Source of the DNA: Ligula intestinalis
Taxonomy: Eukaryota > Platyhelminthes > Cestoda > Diphyllobothriidea > Diphyllobothriidae
Direction of reading: 5' to 3'
Length of the DNA: 64,000 bases
NCBI GenBank assembly: GCA_036362985.1
Contig: JAYGXS010000007.1
Location: 12,624,087-12,688,086 of the forward strand
Shown: in pieces, positions 1 through 11,530 of the stretch
Position numbering within the stretch: position 1 is the stretch's first letter
How the letters are laid out: each line of letters opens with the position of its first letter
Notes under the pieces: model-generated
Database searches by the model: none
What the model saw: the letters and a program-made list of their open reading frames with translations, nothing else
Told to the model about the DNA's origin: nothing
Position numbers and translations under genes: made by a program

Positions 1-86
1 NNNNNNNNNNNNNNNNNNNNNNNNNNNNNNNNNNNNNNNNNNNNNNNNNNNNNNNNNNNNNNNNNNNNNNNNNNNNNNNNNNNNNN
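1..86. other. Assembly gap (N run) at left edge
   Basis: All bases are N. The first called bases (87-97) are followed by GTAAGTGTC, a good splice-donor consensus, so the gap may hide an exon. Nothing else can be said. Confidence 0.95.
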
Positions 87-97
87 CGTGAAAAATG

Positions 98-2900
98 GTA
101 AGTGTCATCCTACTACGACGAACACTTCTTCTGAAAAGCAATGCGTTTCCCGACTGTGAGTGTAAACATTAGGGAGTGAATGCGTCCGTCGGTCCGACTT
201 TTGCGACGAGCGCGGCCGCGAATTCACTTCAGGGGTGCAACGGAAAATCTTTACTATAGCAGTGCCTTTTTCAGGTTTGGGAAGAGATCTTTAAATTGTG
301 AGGTGAAGGATTTTATAGGCCAAGTACCGAAATATCTATCTATTTCGCAGCTATCATTATGTATATATTTGTGATGTTTGCATTTAAGCGACAATCACAG
401 GGACAAAAAGCAGTGTCCTGTGTGTGCTAGCTAAATTATAACCCATGCGAATTTTAGAAAAAGACGAAGCTGTTGACTGATGTGCAGGACTGGAGAACGC
501 TAAACCGTATTTGTAAGAATGAAGAATCAAGACATCCTCTAATTTTTCTTATGCAGCCATATGTATTTGTCATGGTTTCAGAAGCAGCTCACTGCCAAGA
601 AAAGTGAAGCTTTGCAAAAGGTGGCTAATGAATATGCTTAAGATTGATTGAAAAAATTCTTACACGAGTGATGCTTGAGAAACGGCTTCAGTTATATATT
701 GTTGGAGTAAGATGTTTAGGGTACTTTATATTTTTGAAGATTAAGACAACATCAGAACGGGAATTTTTCCGGCAGTTCTCGATTTTCATAAAAATATTGA
801 ACAAGTCTGCTGTAAAAAATAAAAGGAGTGACATTTCTATATAAATCGGAACAGTTTTTAGTCAGTATGGTTACTTTTAGGCTCAGTTTTACGACAGCAA
901 ATGCAGAGCAGAGTTGTAATAATAATAAAGGTGATTTTTGACAAAACTTGTTCTCACTGACTCGGGACAACTATCTCAATTGTGTGTTATATTAACTGGC
1001 GTCAACCTTATATTGATTGTAAAACTGATAACATTAATGTAAACTAAGTGTATTGTTAAATTTAAGGGCACAAAAATTGATACATATACAAGATAGAAAT
1101 CTTTAAACAAAAATCACTCTTTTTTTCGCAAAAAGAATGCACCATCTCATATTTACACTAAACTCCATTTCACTAACGCTAAACAAAATGTTCCATATTG
1201 TGATCATATCGAATTAAAAAGTTATGGTGCTTCATTACTGTTCTTTGACAGCACGACATTCGTAGGTAAGTATTTATTTTTCGCACAGTTGAGTAGTGTA
1301 GGAAATTCCTGGGATATCAAAAAAGTCTGGATTTCGCCTATTTACGCCTATATTTTCTTCCATTTTACCGATATGAACGGAATTCAATGTAAGAACACTG
1401 CATTTTGCGCCTCAATTTAACTCAATTAACTTAATTAACAACATCAGATATGTGCTTCATACCCCAATCTTTAAACTTACATTGGCTTTCCAGATTTCAT
1501 CGTTCTTAAGAGAATGTTTGGAGATTTCCACATCCGCTTCCGCTAACCGCGATGCGTGGTGACGTACCATGCGTAACATAATTGTTGCCGGTTAGATCAG
1601 TCCTGATTAGAGTGATTTTAACTTCAGAGGTCATTATTACACTGTTTTCGGACAACTCTTAGTAATCACCTTCCTGCATTATTATTTCCCGCTACACAAC
1701 AAACTGTATAATATTATTTTGCCGCTTGTGTGAAGATAAGAGCAGTCGATTTTGAAAGCAGGTGGTTCAGCAACCCCATCATGTCAAAATAAAAGTGAAA
1801 CAATGTGGTCAGTGCTTTCTTTGAACTGACACATACAATAGCAGCACAAGTAAATCTCTTCCCAAGGAGGTGAGAAAACCCGGTTCGCGGATATATTACG
1901 CATTTCAGATTTACATGCGGCGCGATTGCTAATTCTGGTTTTAACAGCTGAGATAACATGGAGAGGGAAAAACCGCAGAGTTGGCGTACGACTGATAGTG
2001 TCTCCTCTACTGACAAAATGCCCAAAGCAACCCGCAGGGAAAAGAAATAATTGAAGGTTTATGCGTCCATTTATTTATTCGATGGAAAAATGCTTGCACG
2101 CAAGAGGAATATATCCTGTAATATTTGCAAGTGCTGACATAATTATTTAACTTATTTTATTTTCGGATATAGAATCGAAGGGTTACGCGATACCTTGCCA
2201 TTTTTGATGGTCAATGCTTTTGAATGATAAGGCAGTAATAGTACAGCTTGGAGATATGTGGTCAGTGTTTGTATATCCAGAGAGGTCCATTTCGATGTCT
2301 GCAAAATGCCTTTTCGTGATCGACCATTTCAGTGGGGGGTGACGTTGCGTTGAGCTATGATTGACAAGACGATAAAAATAGCTTCTTAGTGACAGAATTT
2401 GAAAACTTAATTAATTTGTGACACATAAATTGTTGTCTTACTTATGTATCTCATAAAAAAAGGAATGTTACTCAGACTTTTGTTCAATCATATATTATTC
2501 AGTTATTTACATAATTAATTTTAATGCTTCCATAGGAAGACACACCGCTCAGGCACATGAACAGGAGCAACGTTGTACAATGTTGAACCATTGGACAGAA
2601 TGACATTCTAGGAGTGGATATGCTTTAGGCCAGAAATTGATCTGCTCAAGCGTGTTCCATTATATCAGAATTTTTCGCTGGAGGGTTTCGTCCTGCGATG
2701 TAGTCTGCTGATGTTATGCAAACCAACTGAAGAAGTGTACCTTTGCAAACAAAAACAAAGCAGATGGTCATTTCTTATGCAGTGTAATGTATTGCTTTTC
2801 TATTTGTTTAGCAGGATTATAAAATAAGTGATCGTTGAGGATTCATGTTGGCCACCATATGCTTTTGGTAATTCATCAGCGGGCCGGTACAATGCAAGGA
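98..2900. other. AT-rich stretch with no recognised gene
   Basis: Open frames are short (at most about 103 codons), have no recognisable motif and do not chain through plausible splice sites. The base composition looks like ordinary intergenic or intronic DNA. I see no tRNA, repeat array or transposon domain. Confidence 0.6.
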
Positions 2901-2975
2901 CAGAAATGGTCAGTCGTAGTAGGTTTATTTCTTAAATGGTTCGCGGGGAAGGGGTAGGGGGAGAGGGATGGGGAT

Positions 2976-3269
2976 TTAATTCGTCAGCTTGGTGTTTCCT
3001 CGTCTCACGCATGCGGGTTCTAGCCTGTTGTTGGCGTTGGGTTCGGCAAGCAGGGACGAGGGGGAGGGAGGGTTGTTCTCAGTGTCGGCCTGTGTAGTTG
3101 GTGGGGGCGTATGTCCTGGCGAAACGATATTAACTGCGGTAGTAGGCCAGGGTATGCAGACTGCGGCCACTAGTGTCTTTTGACAGCAGAGAGGGGGCTT
3201 TATGAAATGGATTGCCATTGCCTTGGCTGTGGTGAGCACTCGTTTGCGTTGGCCTGTAGAATTGGTCAT
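2976..3269 (-). pseudogene. Penelope-like element C-terminal relic
   Basis: The minus-strand frame contains GQRKRVLTTAKAMAIHF, then KPPLCCQKTL and a final W-P. The same order occurs at the end of the GIY-YIG protein at 22640-23155 on the plus strand: GQRLLATAEATAIRL, then KPLLCAQKNL and W-P. The relic therefore looks like the extreme C-terminus of a Penelope-like retroelement protein, downstream of its nuclease domain. The catalytic GIY...YIG part is missing here. Both copies sit next to C-rich, CCCC-repeating non-coding sequence, which supports a shared origin. It is a dead fragment. The family assignment depends on the better copy. Confidence 0.5.
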
Positions 3270-3888
3270 ATGTCAAATTGGTACCTGGTCAGAGCGCAGT
3301 CGATTATTCCACGCTATTTGATGTTTGTGATTTAATAAAACATCACACTAAAAATTTTTTAAATCTAGTGGAGGAATCAAAATAATGTATTGCTTTTTGC
3401 ATACGTGTGTACGCATAGGAGGATGCCCGCATTCAATGAAATATCATCTTATTAATATGGTGGAAATTATAACTGCAGCTATATCGTTCACCTTACCTGT
3501 GGTGGAACCGCAAGCAAGTGCATCGTTTAAAATAAAAAATATTTCATAATAATTGAAGATCATAGTTGCCTCCTCTATGCTCTTAAGGAGCTCTTACGTT
3601 TTGTATATAAAGTCAACTCTTGTATATGTTTAGACCACTGGCTCGTGACTTCACAACATTCTGTCCCAATTGACTACTCTCTTGCTTCCAAAATAGAGTA
3701 AAGACTGCAGAATTACATGGGGCTGACCGACAAGGATATATTTTATGGGCCATAGTCACTACGATACGTATCAATTATAGTGTCTGCAGTCTGTAACAAT
3801 AAATCCACGTATTGATACGGGTTTTATGAAACACTTAAATTGTCATTTCCGATTCTTTGCTTTTCATAAACCACCCATAATCAAGTGA

Positions 3889-4285
3889 GTATTTTGAGTC
3901 TTGGAGGCAAAGGGACCCTGTTCACCTGGAACACCTGAGATTACAGCGCATCGTTCAATTGGCGTCGTTTGGTTCAAACGTTTGGTCGGGATTAAGGCTT
4001 GTTCGTAGTTCGGCCACAGACGCAGGTGGAAGTGGGTGGAGAGAGGGCTTGGTCGTGTTTGTCTAGGTCGGCGATTGGCAAAGGGGACATACTCAAGCCC
4101 GTCTCAAGAAATCTAGTGAGCAAATTTGAATCGTGGACGCAAGGGGTCCTTGTTCGCCTGAAACACCTGAGCTCACAGCGCATCCTGCAATGAGTGCCGT
4201 TTGGCTCAAACTTTTCGTTGGGATTAGAGTTTGTACCTAGGTCTTCCAGGGTGAGAGCGGGAGGCGTAACTGGGTTTCTAGAGTG
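3889..4285 (+). repeat. Two-copy tandem repeat, period about 230 bp
   Basis: The stretch 3889-4050 reappears diverged at 4119-4285. Shared landmarks in the same order are TGAG near the start, an AACACCTGAG block, CACAGCGCATC, a GTTTGG(T/C)TCAAAC block and GGGATTA(A/G)G(G/A). It is a direct tandem duplication of non-coding sequence. Overlapping open frames on both strands are probably fortuitous. Confidence 0.6.
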
Positions 4286-4734
4286 TCCCAATTATGGCAG
4301 CTCTTAGGAACTCCGTAATTTTAGCCTCATCGACAATGTTTGAGTGTTTGAAGCTGACAGAGTAGGAGCATGCATGATGCGGTGTTGCTTGCTGCACACA
4401 AGGGGTGATCCCGTCTCTCATGCCAGTGGAACGGCCTGCATTTTTATAAACCTAATTTACGTGGACGCACCAGGGAAACAATGAACGTTGGACGTGGTCA
4501 ACTTTAAGTTTTCGTATCTTTTGATTGGCGACAATTTTTCGACATCGGGAAGGCGATTTCAAGTTTGACGTGTTGTACTCTATGGTAATGTGCTAATCTG
4601 GATATCGATGTTGATGATGTTCACCATTTTTTAGGGGCAGGGACGGTGACTGGAGACAGGGACGCACAGCTATCTACTTCACTCTAAATCCTCTCCCCGC
4701 TTGAGCCTCTGACAAGACAAAGGTCAAGATTACC

Positions 4735-4800
4735 GAGCAGGAATCGAGCCTAGGCCGCTTGCGCTAAAGCAGGCCAGGAAACCATTTAACTAAGTCTACA
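4735..4800 (-). repeat. tRNA-derived SINE head (A and B box)
   Basis: Read on the minus strand from 4800, the sequence has a box-A match, TAGTTAAATGG, followed about 35 nt later by a box-B match, GGCTCGATTCC. A hairpin GCGCAAGC lies between them. The order and spacing are those of a Pol III type 2 promoter. No clean acceptor stem is visible, so this is a SINE or tRNA relic rather than a working tRNA gene. Confidence 0.5.
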
Positions 4801-5639
4801 GTGGCAGTAGCCGTTTGCACTGGTACTACTGCACCAATTTCCATCACTCACCTACATTAGGTGCCCGGAGGGATTCGAGGAACTCGAGTCTCGTATTTCT
4901 ACTAGTGCAACTTCTGTTTAAACTGCTGCTCTCTAGCGGTGTATCTGAGTGAGCGTAGTGCTGGTACTATTACTGACGCTTATATTTTGTCAGAAATAGC
5001 ACTGATTGGAGTCATAACTGGGTCCATGTTCCCTCGATCTCAACTTTGAGTGGGGAACTAAATTTTTTTCTTTCCGAGTGGAGTAGGTGTTTGAGGCTTG
5101 GAGCACATCGCGCGATGTGTGTTGTCTTATGAGTAGAAATCCTTGTAAGCCGTGGCTTTTAGTGACACGTGATAACTTCAAGCGAGGAAAGAAGTGCGCT
5201 GGGTCATTGATCTCCCTCATCGTTAGCATCAGGGCCCCATCTGATTTGGTGTGGGGTGGGTGCACTGGTTGACATGATAAGTGAAACCGTCTACGCGCGC
5301 CACCACCGGACTTGCCTCCATTGACGCACACAACAGCACTACCAAAATATTTTTCGGTTACAAGGATTTGTCGCCGTCTGATTCCCAGTCCACTGATCAG
5401 CCACTAAGCCGATGGCGTGGTCCAAGGAACAGTGTCAGTTGGCATGTTTTCAAGCCACAGTTTCTTGTTAAACCGTCACAAACTCAGGCTCCGATCACGC
5501 ATGCAGTGTAGGGGCAGAGGAGCATACTTCTCTATAACCATAGAGATGCCGGTTGCAAACGCGCGGTGCTTGCATACTGAAAAAATTCCTGTTTCTTAAG
5601 TAGTAAAATGTATTTTCCTCAATTTAGTCCCAGACTAAT

Positions 5640-5748
5640 GCAGTAGTCGCCGGTCGCCCACGGTTAATAGGCCCACCCTCTTATTAAGCCCAATTTGGTC
5701 TGGGCCCGAGGTGGGCTAAATAATCGGTGACTACTATAACTTGGCTGG
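5640..5748. repeat. Imperfect inverted repeat
   Basis: The left end reads GTAGTCGCCGGTCG and the right end, reverse-complemented, reads GTAGTCACCGATTA. Further in, GGCCCACC on the left mirrors AGGTGGGC on the right. The whole stretch can fold on itself imperfectly and could be a small fold-back element. No target-site duplication was identified. Confidence 0.4.
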
Positions 5749-5869
5749 TGTTGTAAACCCTTCACGGATAATTTATTGGAGGTAGTGTTGTTGTGAGCTA
5801 AATTAAGCGACTTAAGATAATTCAAGGTGTGTTTTCAGAACAGAAGAGTAATTAATTTCTAAAGAAAGT

Positions 5870-6785
5870 AAAAATATGCACTTTCAAAACTGGAATATTA
5901 ACTAGAGCGATAAGAGAGAAAGCTAGGGAAACCACTGTTGGGTCGGACGCCTCACAGCTGTGTCCAGTAGCAGCAAAACACCGCCGAAACACGTGTTTGT
6001 GCCTTTTATCTAGTACCAGAACTGTTAGTACTGTGAGTTACAGCATCCCGTGATTTGATCTTAATTTAGAGGATAATACACGGCTTTGAGCAAAGAGTTC
6101 GTTTTGAGGGCATGCTGGAGTGGAAAAGCAATAAAGTTGTTCACGAAAATGTTCAATCTACGTCTCCGCTTTGAATTCTTCTGTATTTTCTGCCAACTCA
6201 GCTTGACTTACACAATGTTGATATCAGGATTATGGCTCTCCAGAGCTGTATGAGCTAGGGCTCTCTCCTGCATGAAAAATATATTCCTTGAAATATCCAG
6301 GAAGAGTTAATTCTCAGATTATCACACATTTCATAAGGCCTGCCTTAGATTACATTCTCGGAAATCTATATGAACACTTTGCTTATGTGCTACTTAAGCG
6401 ATGCAGTAAAACGGGTTTCAACTGAAAATACACTTAAAATTTCGGTCTTTGCCTATATATATTGCATCTACTTACGTATATCACGCAAAAAAAGTTACAA
6501 AGATGAACTTTAAGAACCGGCATATTAACCAGAAAACAAGTAGGGAAAATAGGGAACCCACCGATGAGCGGGAATGCTCGCAGCTTTATCAAACAGCGGT
6601 AGAATACACACAAAATACGTGTATGGACCGTTAAGCTAGCACGTGGGCTGTTAGTTTGGCAACTTAAAACTTCAAGTGATTTTACCTTTATATAAGAAGA
6701 CTTCAACAAGAATTGCGCTGTAAGGGCATGTTTCAGTGGGCACGCAATAAAGCTGCTCACGCAAATATCTGAGCTCTGATATCTT
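5870..6785 (+). repeat. Diverged direct repeat (two units of about 300 bp)
   Basis: Units at about 5870-6175 and 6480-6785 share an ordered series of blocks: ACTTT(C/A)A, GGAATATTAAC or GGCATATTAAC, GGGAA(A/C)CCAC, CACGTG-like words, and at the end GGGCATG followed by GCAATAAAG(T/C)TG(T/C)TCACG. They look like two old copies of one interspersed repeat in the same orientation. Confidence 0.5.
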
Positions 6786-8137
6786 CACGTGAGAGACCAG
6801 AGCATGATTAAGTAATTTTCCATAATCAGCAACTCCCCCACAGCTCTTCATGAAACGTTTAGATAGGTATGTGTGTTCTATGTTGTCTCCTGCCAGTCTG
6901 AACGCATATTGATATTACGCAAATAAAGGGCACGAGTTTATTATGAATACTATTCTAAAGCTGCAACTTTGTTACCAATAGGTAATGCGTAGGCGCTCGC
7001 CTTACTAAAGGTGAAGTGAACGCTTGAGAACCCACTGAATTACGAAATAACAGGAGTATTTACTGGCGCCTAATGTATACCTATGCACAGTTCGGGGATC
7101 GCACATGAGTAGAGACGTTTTTACTGCAGCCATGGATTAAAACCTACCCCCAGATCACAGCTGAAAAAAAACGCCACCTATTCTTGTGCATGTGAACCTC
7201 CAAGCTAGACCTTTGGAGGGAAAAAAGGCGACCTGTAACATGCAGGTCTGAGCCGGTGGTGTGTAAAAGAAATTCTTGCTCCAACCTGAACGTCATGACC
7301 CGTGACCTGAAAAAGGCTTCAACATTTTAACTCATGCTGCAAAAATACCTGCCACGACAGGGCAATGCATGTTCATGCCTGATCTTAGAGGTCACCGTCC
7401 ACGTGTTTCATTCTACCATTGAACTAGGATGACACGCCGAAACATGTGAATTCAATCACACTTGGGTTGATTTACCTGCTCAGACTGTGTGTGTGTCTGA
7501 CCATCGGTTTCGATTATATCAACCAAGTGCACCAATAGGTTGGTACTGGAGGTGATGGCCTCAGGGTTTAGTTTAAAGTTATAGAGGACGTAGTTAGCGG
7601 CTCAGACCATCTTCTTTCTAACTAGGTGGGCTATAAGTACCGGTAATAACGGCCAACACGGTTGCTGAGACTGAAATATGCTTACAGGCTTGGGCGAAGC
7701 TTTGAGGAATTAACTTTACGAGCCAAGCAAGTCTATGCTAAGAGACTCGACTGCATGAATTAAGAGGTACATTTGTTTATAAACTGGGTAGTTAAGTTAC
7801 AGCTAATTAGAATTTTAAGGTAAGGTAGGTTGGAATTATTTGTAGCTAATCAAGCAATATTACTGCTGCTGCAGTTCGGAGAACTATGCTATAATCAAGG
7901 AATTACAAATAATTGATCTTACATGCGTCCCAAGCTCTCCTTCAGGTTGATTTCTAAGACAGCCGCCGAGAACGCACGTCCGTGAGGTAGATACGACTGT
8001 CATCAGGAATACTTATAGTCGTAACAACGGGTCTCGGTGTCAAGACCGTCATCTGGCAATATAAATTGTAATCAGTTAACAGCTGTCCGCGTGTGGTGAT
8101 TGTGATTGTCGTGGCTTGCGCAACCGTAGATTGGCGA

Positions 8138-8178
8138 TGTCGTGTTATGTCATGTTATGTCATGTCATGTCCCCCCCC
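8138..8178 (+). repeat. (ATGTT/ATGTC)n microsatellite with C tract
   Basis: Five-base units TGTTA/TGTCA repeat several times and end in a run of C. An AATAAA signal follows about 10 nt later. This may be the tail of an old retroelement. Confidence 0.55.
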
Positions 8179-9239
8179 TTCAATAAAGTTGTGTGACACT
8201 TGACTCCGGTGCCCTCAGTGATGCCAGTTATTCCGCTATTTGAGAAACCATCACATCCGGGAAGCCCATAAACCTTAACCACACTACGCACCCAAATGGT
8301 ACATCCTTAGGATAGGGTGGACTATTTAGACAGGAAAAAAAGTTGTCTTTAGGATTCCATGTGGATCATGTGATGCCGGAACCGTAAGTAAGCGCTGGAG
8401 GTAGAGTTTTAGCCTGCGATGGCGAAGTGAAGCTTTGATTGGCCTGATTGTTCTTATATACCTGTTCTCTGTGGATCTCGGCGCAGCGGCGGGTGGGTAG
8501 TCGTTTGACCGCATGTATCCCGTTTGGGGGTAGGCTATGCAACTTTGGCTTCCTGCACTCACGGAACGACGGCAGTAGACTATGGGCTGTGGCGGAGTGA
8601 GGGGGAGGCGCCTTTCCCCCAATCATGTCCAATTAAGGCCACGGCATGTTCGGGAATTAGCTATTAATGTCAAGATGGTATTGCTTATACGGTAATAGAA
8701 TCTGACTGCTAAGAGCCCTAGTAGTACTGAACTATACCTTTCGAGTGTATTGTCAGAGTAGAGGCTGATTTGAGTCAGCGCTCAGATTCATGTTAACTAG
8801 ATGTTCGGCTTGGAGAACTATAGACTGCTGTTGGATGCAGTATGTGAATGCTTGGACGGCTAATAATAGTTGTCGTACCTATGAATGGAAACAGAGTAAA
8901 TTGTAATGCAAGTTCATTTTGGAAGCCCACTAAATGGGAGCCCAGTTTTTATTCAATTAGGGTTAAGCTTGATATTCGTGCGTCTGTGTGGATAAAGTAC
9001 GCAGTGGGCTTCCTGTATTAGTAAGATAGGCCGGATAAAGGTTCGACCTCGGTCTCACCGCTTGGCTTAGTCAACTCCTGTTTCAGTATTAATAGTTCAG
9101 ACTTATGACATGCATCCTATGTTTTCCAATTTACTATAATAGGTGGGGAATATGAGAATATCAGCTGAGGTGAGGTTTTTTGAACTAGCTTAACATTATT
9201 TGTTTCTTCTACGACTCCTGCTTTTTTCTTGCCAGGTCC

Positions 9240-9425
9240 TTATACCGCTAGGAACTGGAAGCGGCAGTGTTATTTTCGTGCATGTCTCAGACCTGTTTAT
9301 GATTACCTCTGACTAAGGATTCCCGACGGAATCCGAAACGTCAGGCAAATAAAACTCTTGTTCCAGTGATCGCATCTTCGTCTTCTGAACTGCTTCCTGG
9401 GACTCAAATATTCGCTACTATTGAC
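9240..9425 (+). mobile_element. Penelope-like element tail with hammerhead-like motif
   Basis: This block aligns by eye with the end of the Penelope element at about 56090-56225. Both have GAAACGTCAGGC(A/G)AATAAA, then CAG(T/C)GATCG(C/A)(A/G)TCTTC, then CTGGGAC(T/A)C. No protein-coding part of the element remains upstream. The block includes a hammerhead-ribozyme-like fold at 9306-9345, annotated separately. Confidence 0.55.
9306..9345 (+). ncRNA. Degenerate hammerhead ribozyme-like motif
   Basis: CTGACTA at 9309-9315 stands where CUGANGA is required, so the G of the NGA triplet is changed. It is followed by a perfect 7-bp stem II (GGATTCC 9317-9323 with GGAATCC 9328-9334), then GAAAC and the cleavage triplet GTC at 9340-9342. 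The short ACGT palindrome expected for a loop-less stem III is present. With the core substitution it is probably inactive. Confidence 0.5.
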
Positions 9426-10620
9426 AGTGTTATTTCTATTTGACTGACATTAGGAATGATGAATACAGCACGGTGAGCGTACACTACAATTTTTACCTAA
9501 GAGGATAACAGCACGAAGATATAGTATCAGGTAAGTAGATTAGGTTGGTCTGAATCTGTGCAATAGAAAAAGGGCAGTAGCAGTGATGTTGGTAGTATTA
9601 ACGATATTGGTAATGCTCACCCATTTGGGCTTTCCATGGTTTTTGCCTACTCAACTCTACCCATCAGTCTGTGGTTAACGAGACGTTATTTAGTATTATT
9701 GCAGGTTCTGACATGCATTTATGGCATCTGATGCAACTTGCTGTTCTCAGGCTACCTTTTTGACTTATTGCGGCATCTTTCTCTATCTTGAAGTTGGGGA
9801 AACTTCTCCGTCTAAAAGGGAGGCAATCTGCTCCGTAATCAACTATCATTGCTATATCCTATAACTTAGTCAGGGGCAGATTATTAAGGAATAAGCAGAG
9901 TAGATGTTTAGTTGCAATGTCTTTGACCTCAAGAGAGCTAGATGTGCCTATCTTCTGTTCAATAGGGCGCCTCTTAATCTATTATTTAGTTAAGCTATGT
10001 GGGAAGTTATTTCCAATACTGTATCAATACCTGGGTGAAGAGAAATTTGCAATCCGCATATCAGGTGGGAATATGAGCTTACCATCAGCCCCCTTTCTGT
10101 CCGAGAAGTCTGTGTAAGACCCCCGGGTATTTTTCTGTCAGTGGTTTTGGCGAGAGCGTCCTTCTTTCTGTGCGGGGAGGCGCGTATCATCAGGTGTATG
10201 CAGATTTGTCATTTGATGTGGCTATCACGCGTGCGGTGGTATCCGGTTGCGGTTATTTCCGATCGACCGATATGATTGGTTTGTGAGCGGCGAATGGCTA
10301 TTCATTTTGCAAGTGAGCCTGTGTCCGGTTTGACGCCTAGACTCATTTGACCGATCGTAGGTGTTAAGCCTCTTTAGTATACTGTTTGTCTGAGTAGGCA
10401 AGTTATTTGCTCACAGAATTCGTGCACTAAGTATGAGATCGCAACCAATCATCACGATTCCTGTCTTCGTCCCCTTCCAGTGCCAGCATACTGGCTGCTC
10501 TCACACACCGCTCATCGTAGATCTACAAATTGGCTTTCGCGCATCCGAAATTTCATCTAGACTGATTTGCAAGACTAATGCATGTATGGCATCCACCATT
10601 AGAAATAAATTCACCTGATT

Positions 10621-10823
10621 GCCCAGGCAGGATTTTCAAAGCAGTCATCTAGAATCCATCGGATTGATGACTAGACTCACATAATGATTAAGAGGGTTTG
10701 ACAGATTTAATTAATTCAATTGACCGACGCCACAAATTTTTCACAATTCCGTCAATTGAATTATTTAAGTTTGCCAAACCCCACCTTATAATTAAGTTTT
10801 TCTAATGGTAAGTCTGCCTAGGC
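10621..10823. mobile_element. Fold-back (MITE-like) element
   Basis: The left end GCCCAGGCAGGATT matches the reverse complement of the right end, GCCTAGGCAGACTT. The inner arms also mirror each other: ATGATTAAGAGGGTTTG at about 10683 against the reverse complement of CAAACCCCACCTTATAATTA at about 10776, and TCAATTGAC against GTCAATTGA at the centre. The whole 203-bp unit can form one long imperfect hairpin and has no coding capacity. It is probably a non-autonomous DNA element. No target-site duplication was confirmed. Confidence 0.5.
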
Positions 10824-10908
10824 AGTCAGCATACCGTACCCTTATGGTGGATATTATACGTGCAGAAGGCTGGGCAAGCAAATCCATCCAAGTGTGATTA
10901 GATTCAGG

Positions 10909-10999
10909 GCTTTCGACGTGCATAATAGCTCAATTGCTGGAGAGTTTCTTGTTCTAAAGCCTTCTGTGCTGATGTGAGTTCGAATCTCACTGACACCGC
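10909..10999 (+). repeat. tRNA-derived SINE head
   Basis: TAGCTCAATTGCTGGAGAG resembles box A and the D arm. About 40 nt later a perfect T-arm-like hairpin follows: GTGAG, TTCGAAT, CTCAC. The T arm is well preserved. The acceptor ends and the anticodon arm do not pair cleanly, so this is a tRNA-derived repeat and not a functional gene. Confidence 0.5.
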
Positions 11000-11024
11000 A
11001 GAAGAGGGTAATTCTTGCTTGTTT

Positions 11025-11530
11025 TCTTTAAACCGGAAACGATGGTGGGATCAGCGAGTCGCTGGGGGAAGATTCCTCGCAACGCTACGCAATAGTAGGT
11101 GTGGGAGAAGGTGAGGTTGACTTTTGCGCGCTTTCCACCTCACTGCAATAAATATGATTGCACCTAAAAGCCATGTCTTGAAACGTTTGCCAACTGAGAT
11201 CCTACCTACCGAGTTGGCTAACTCAAGTGTGCGCATGTCTAGTGAATATTGCGCCGGCCATTTCCCACCCCCACCCAATCAACCTCGTTCTTATTGTTTT
11301 TTTTCTTCAGACCAGAAACAAAGGTCGGAGCGGAGAGCTACTGGGGGAAGGTTCCTCGCAACGCTGCTTTCACTCCTGTTTTCATTCGCGGTAGTTAGCT
11401 GCATTGCTTTGGCTTGTTGGATCTTTTGTGCTACTTGCCCAGCTTACTTCAGTGTCTGCTTCGGCTTGGCTCAGCGTTTGCTGCGGTTTTGTTGTAGCAT
11501 GCGGTAGCCCATTGTCAACAGCGCCACGGA
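11025..11530 (+). repeat. Interspersed repeat, two local copies
   Basis: The words CCGGAAAC or CCAGAAAC, CTGGGGGAAG(A/G)TTCCTCGCAACGCT occur at 11030-11095 and again at 11310-11365. The second copy continues through TTGCCCAGC, TCAGTGTCTGCTTCGGCTTG and CAGCGTTTGCTG to about 11530. A third, more GC-rich copy of this longer part is at 53545-53800. The open frames here are not shared between copies and are unlikely to be genes. Confidence 0.55.

Noticed and set aside
1714..2025. 103-codon minus-strand open frame
   Set aside because: No recognisable motif, no splice context and no second copy; length is compatible with chance.
8326..8632. Two overlapping minus-strand frames (98 and 88 codons)
   Set aside because: Composition looks Arg/Pro-rich from GC-rich DNA; no domain, and both frames overlap, so at most one could be real.
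10909..10999. Functional tRNA gene
   Set aside because: The T arm is good, but the acceptor and anticodon stems do not pair.
11124..11507. 127-codon open frame with a Cys/Leu-rich end, resembling a membrane segment
   Set aside because: It lies in a repeat whose other copy (53545-53800) does not keep the frame.
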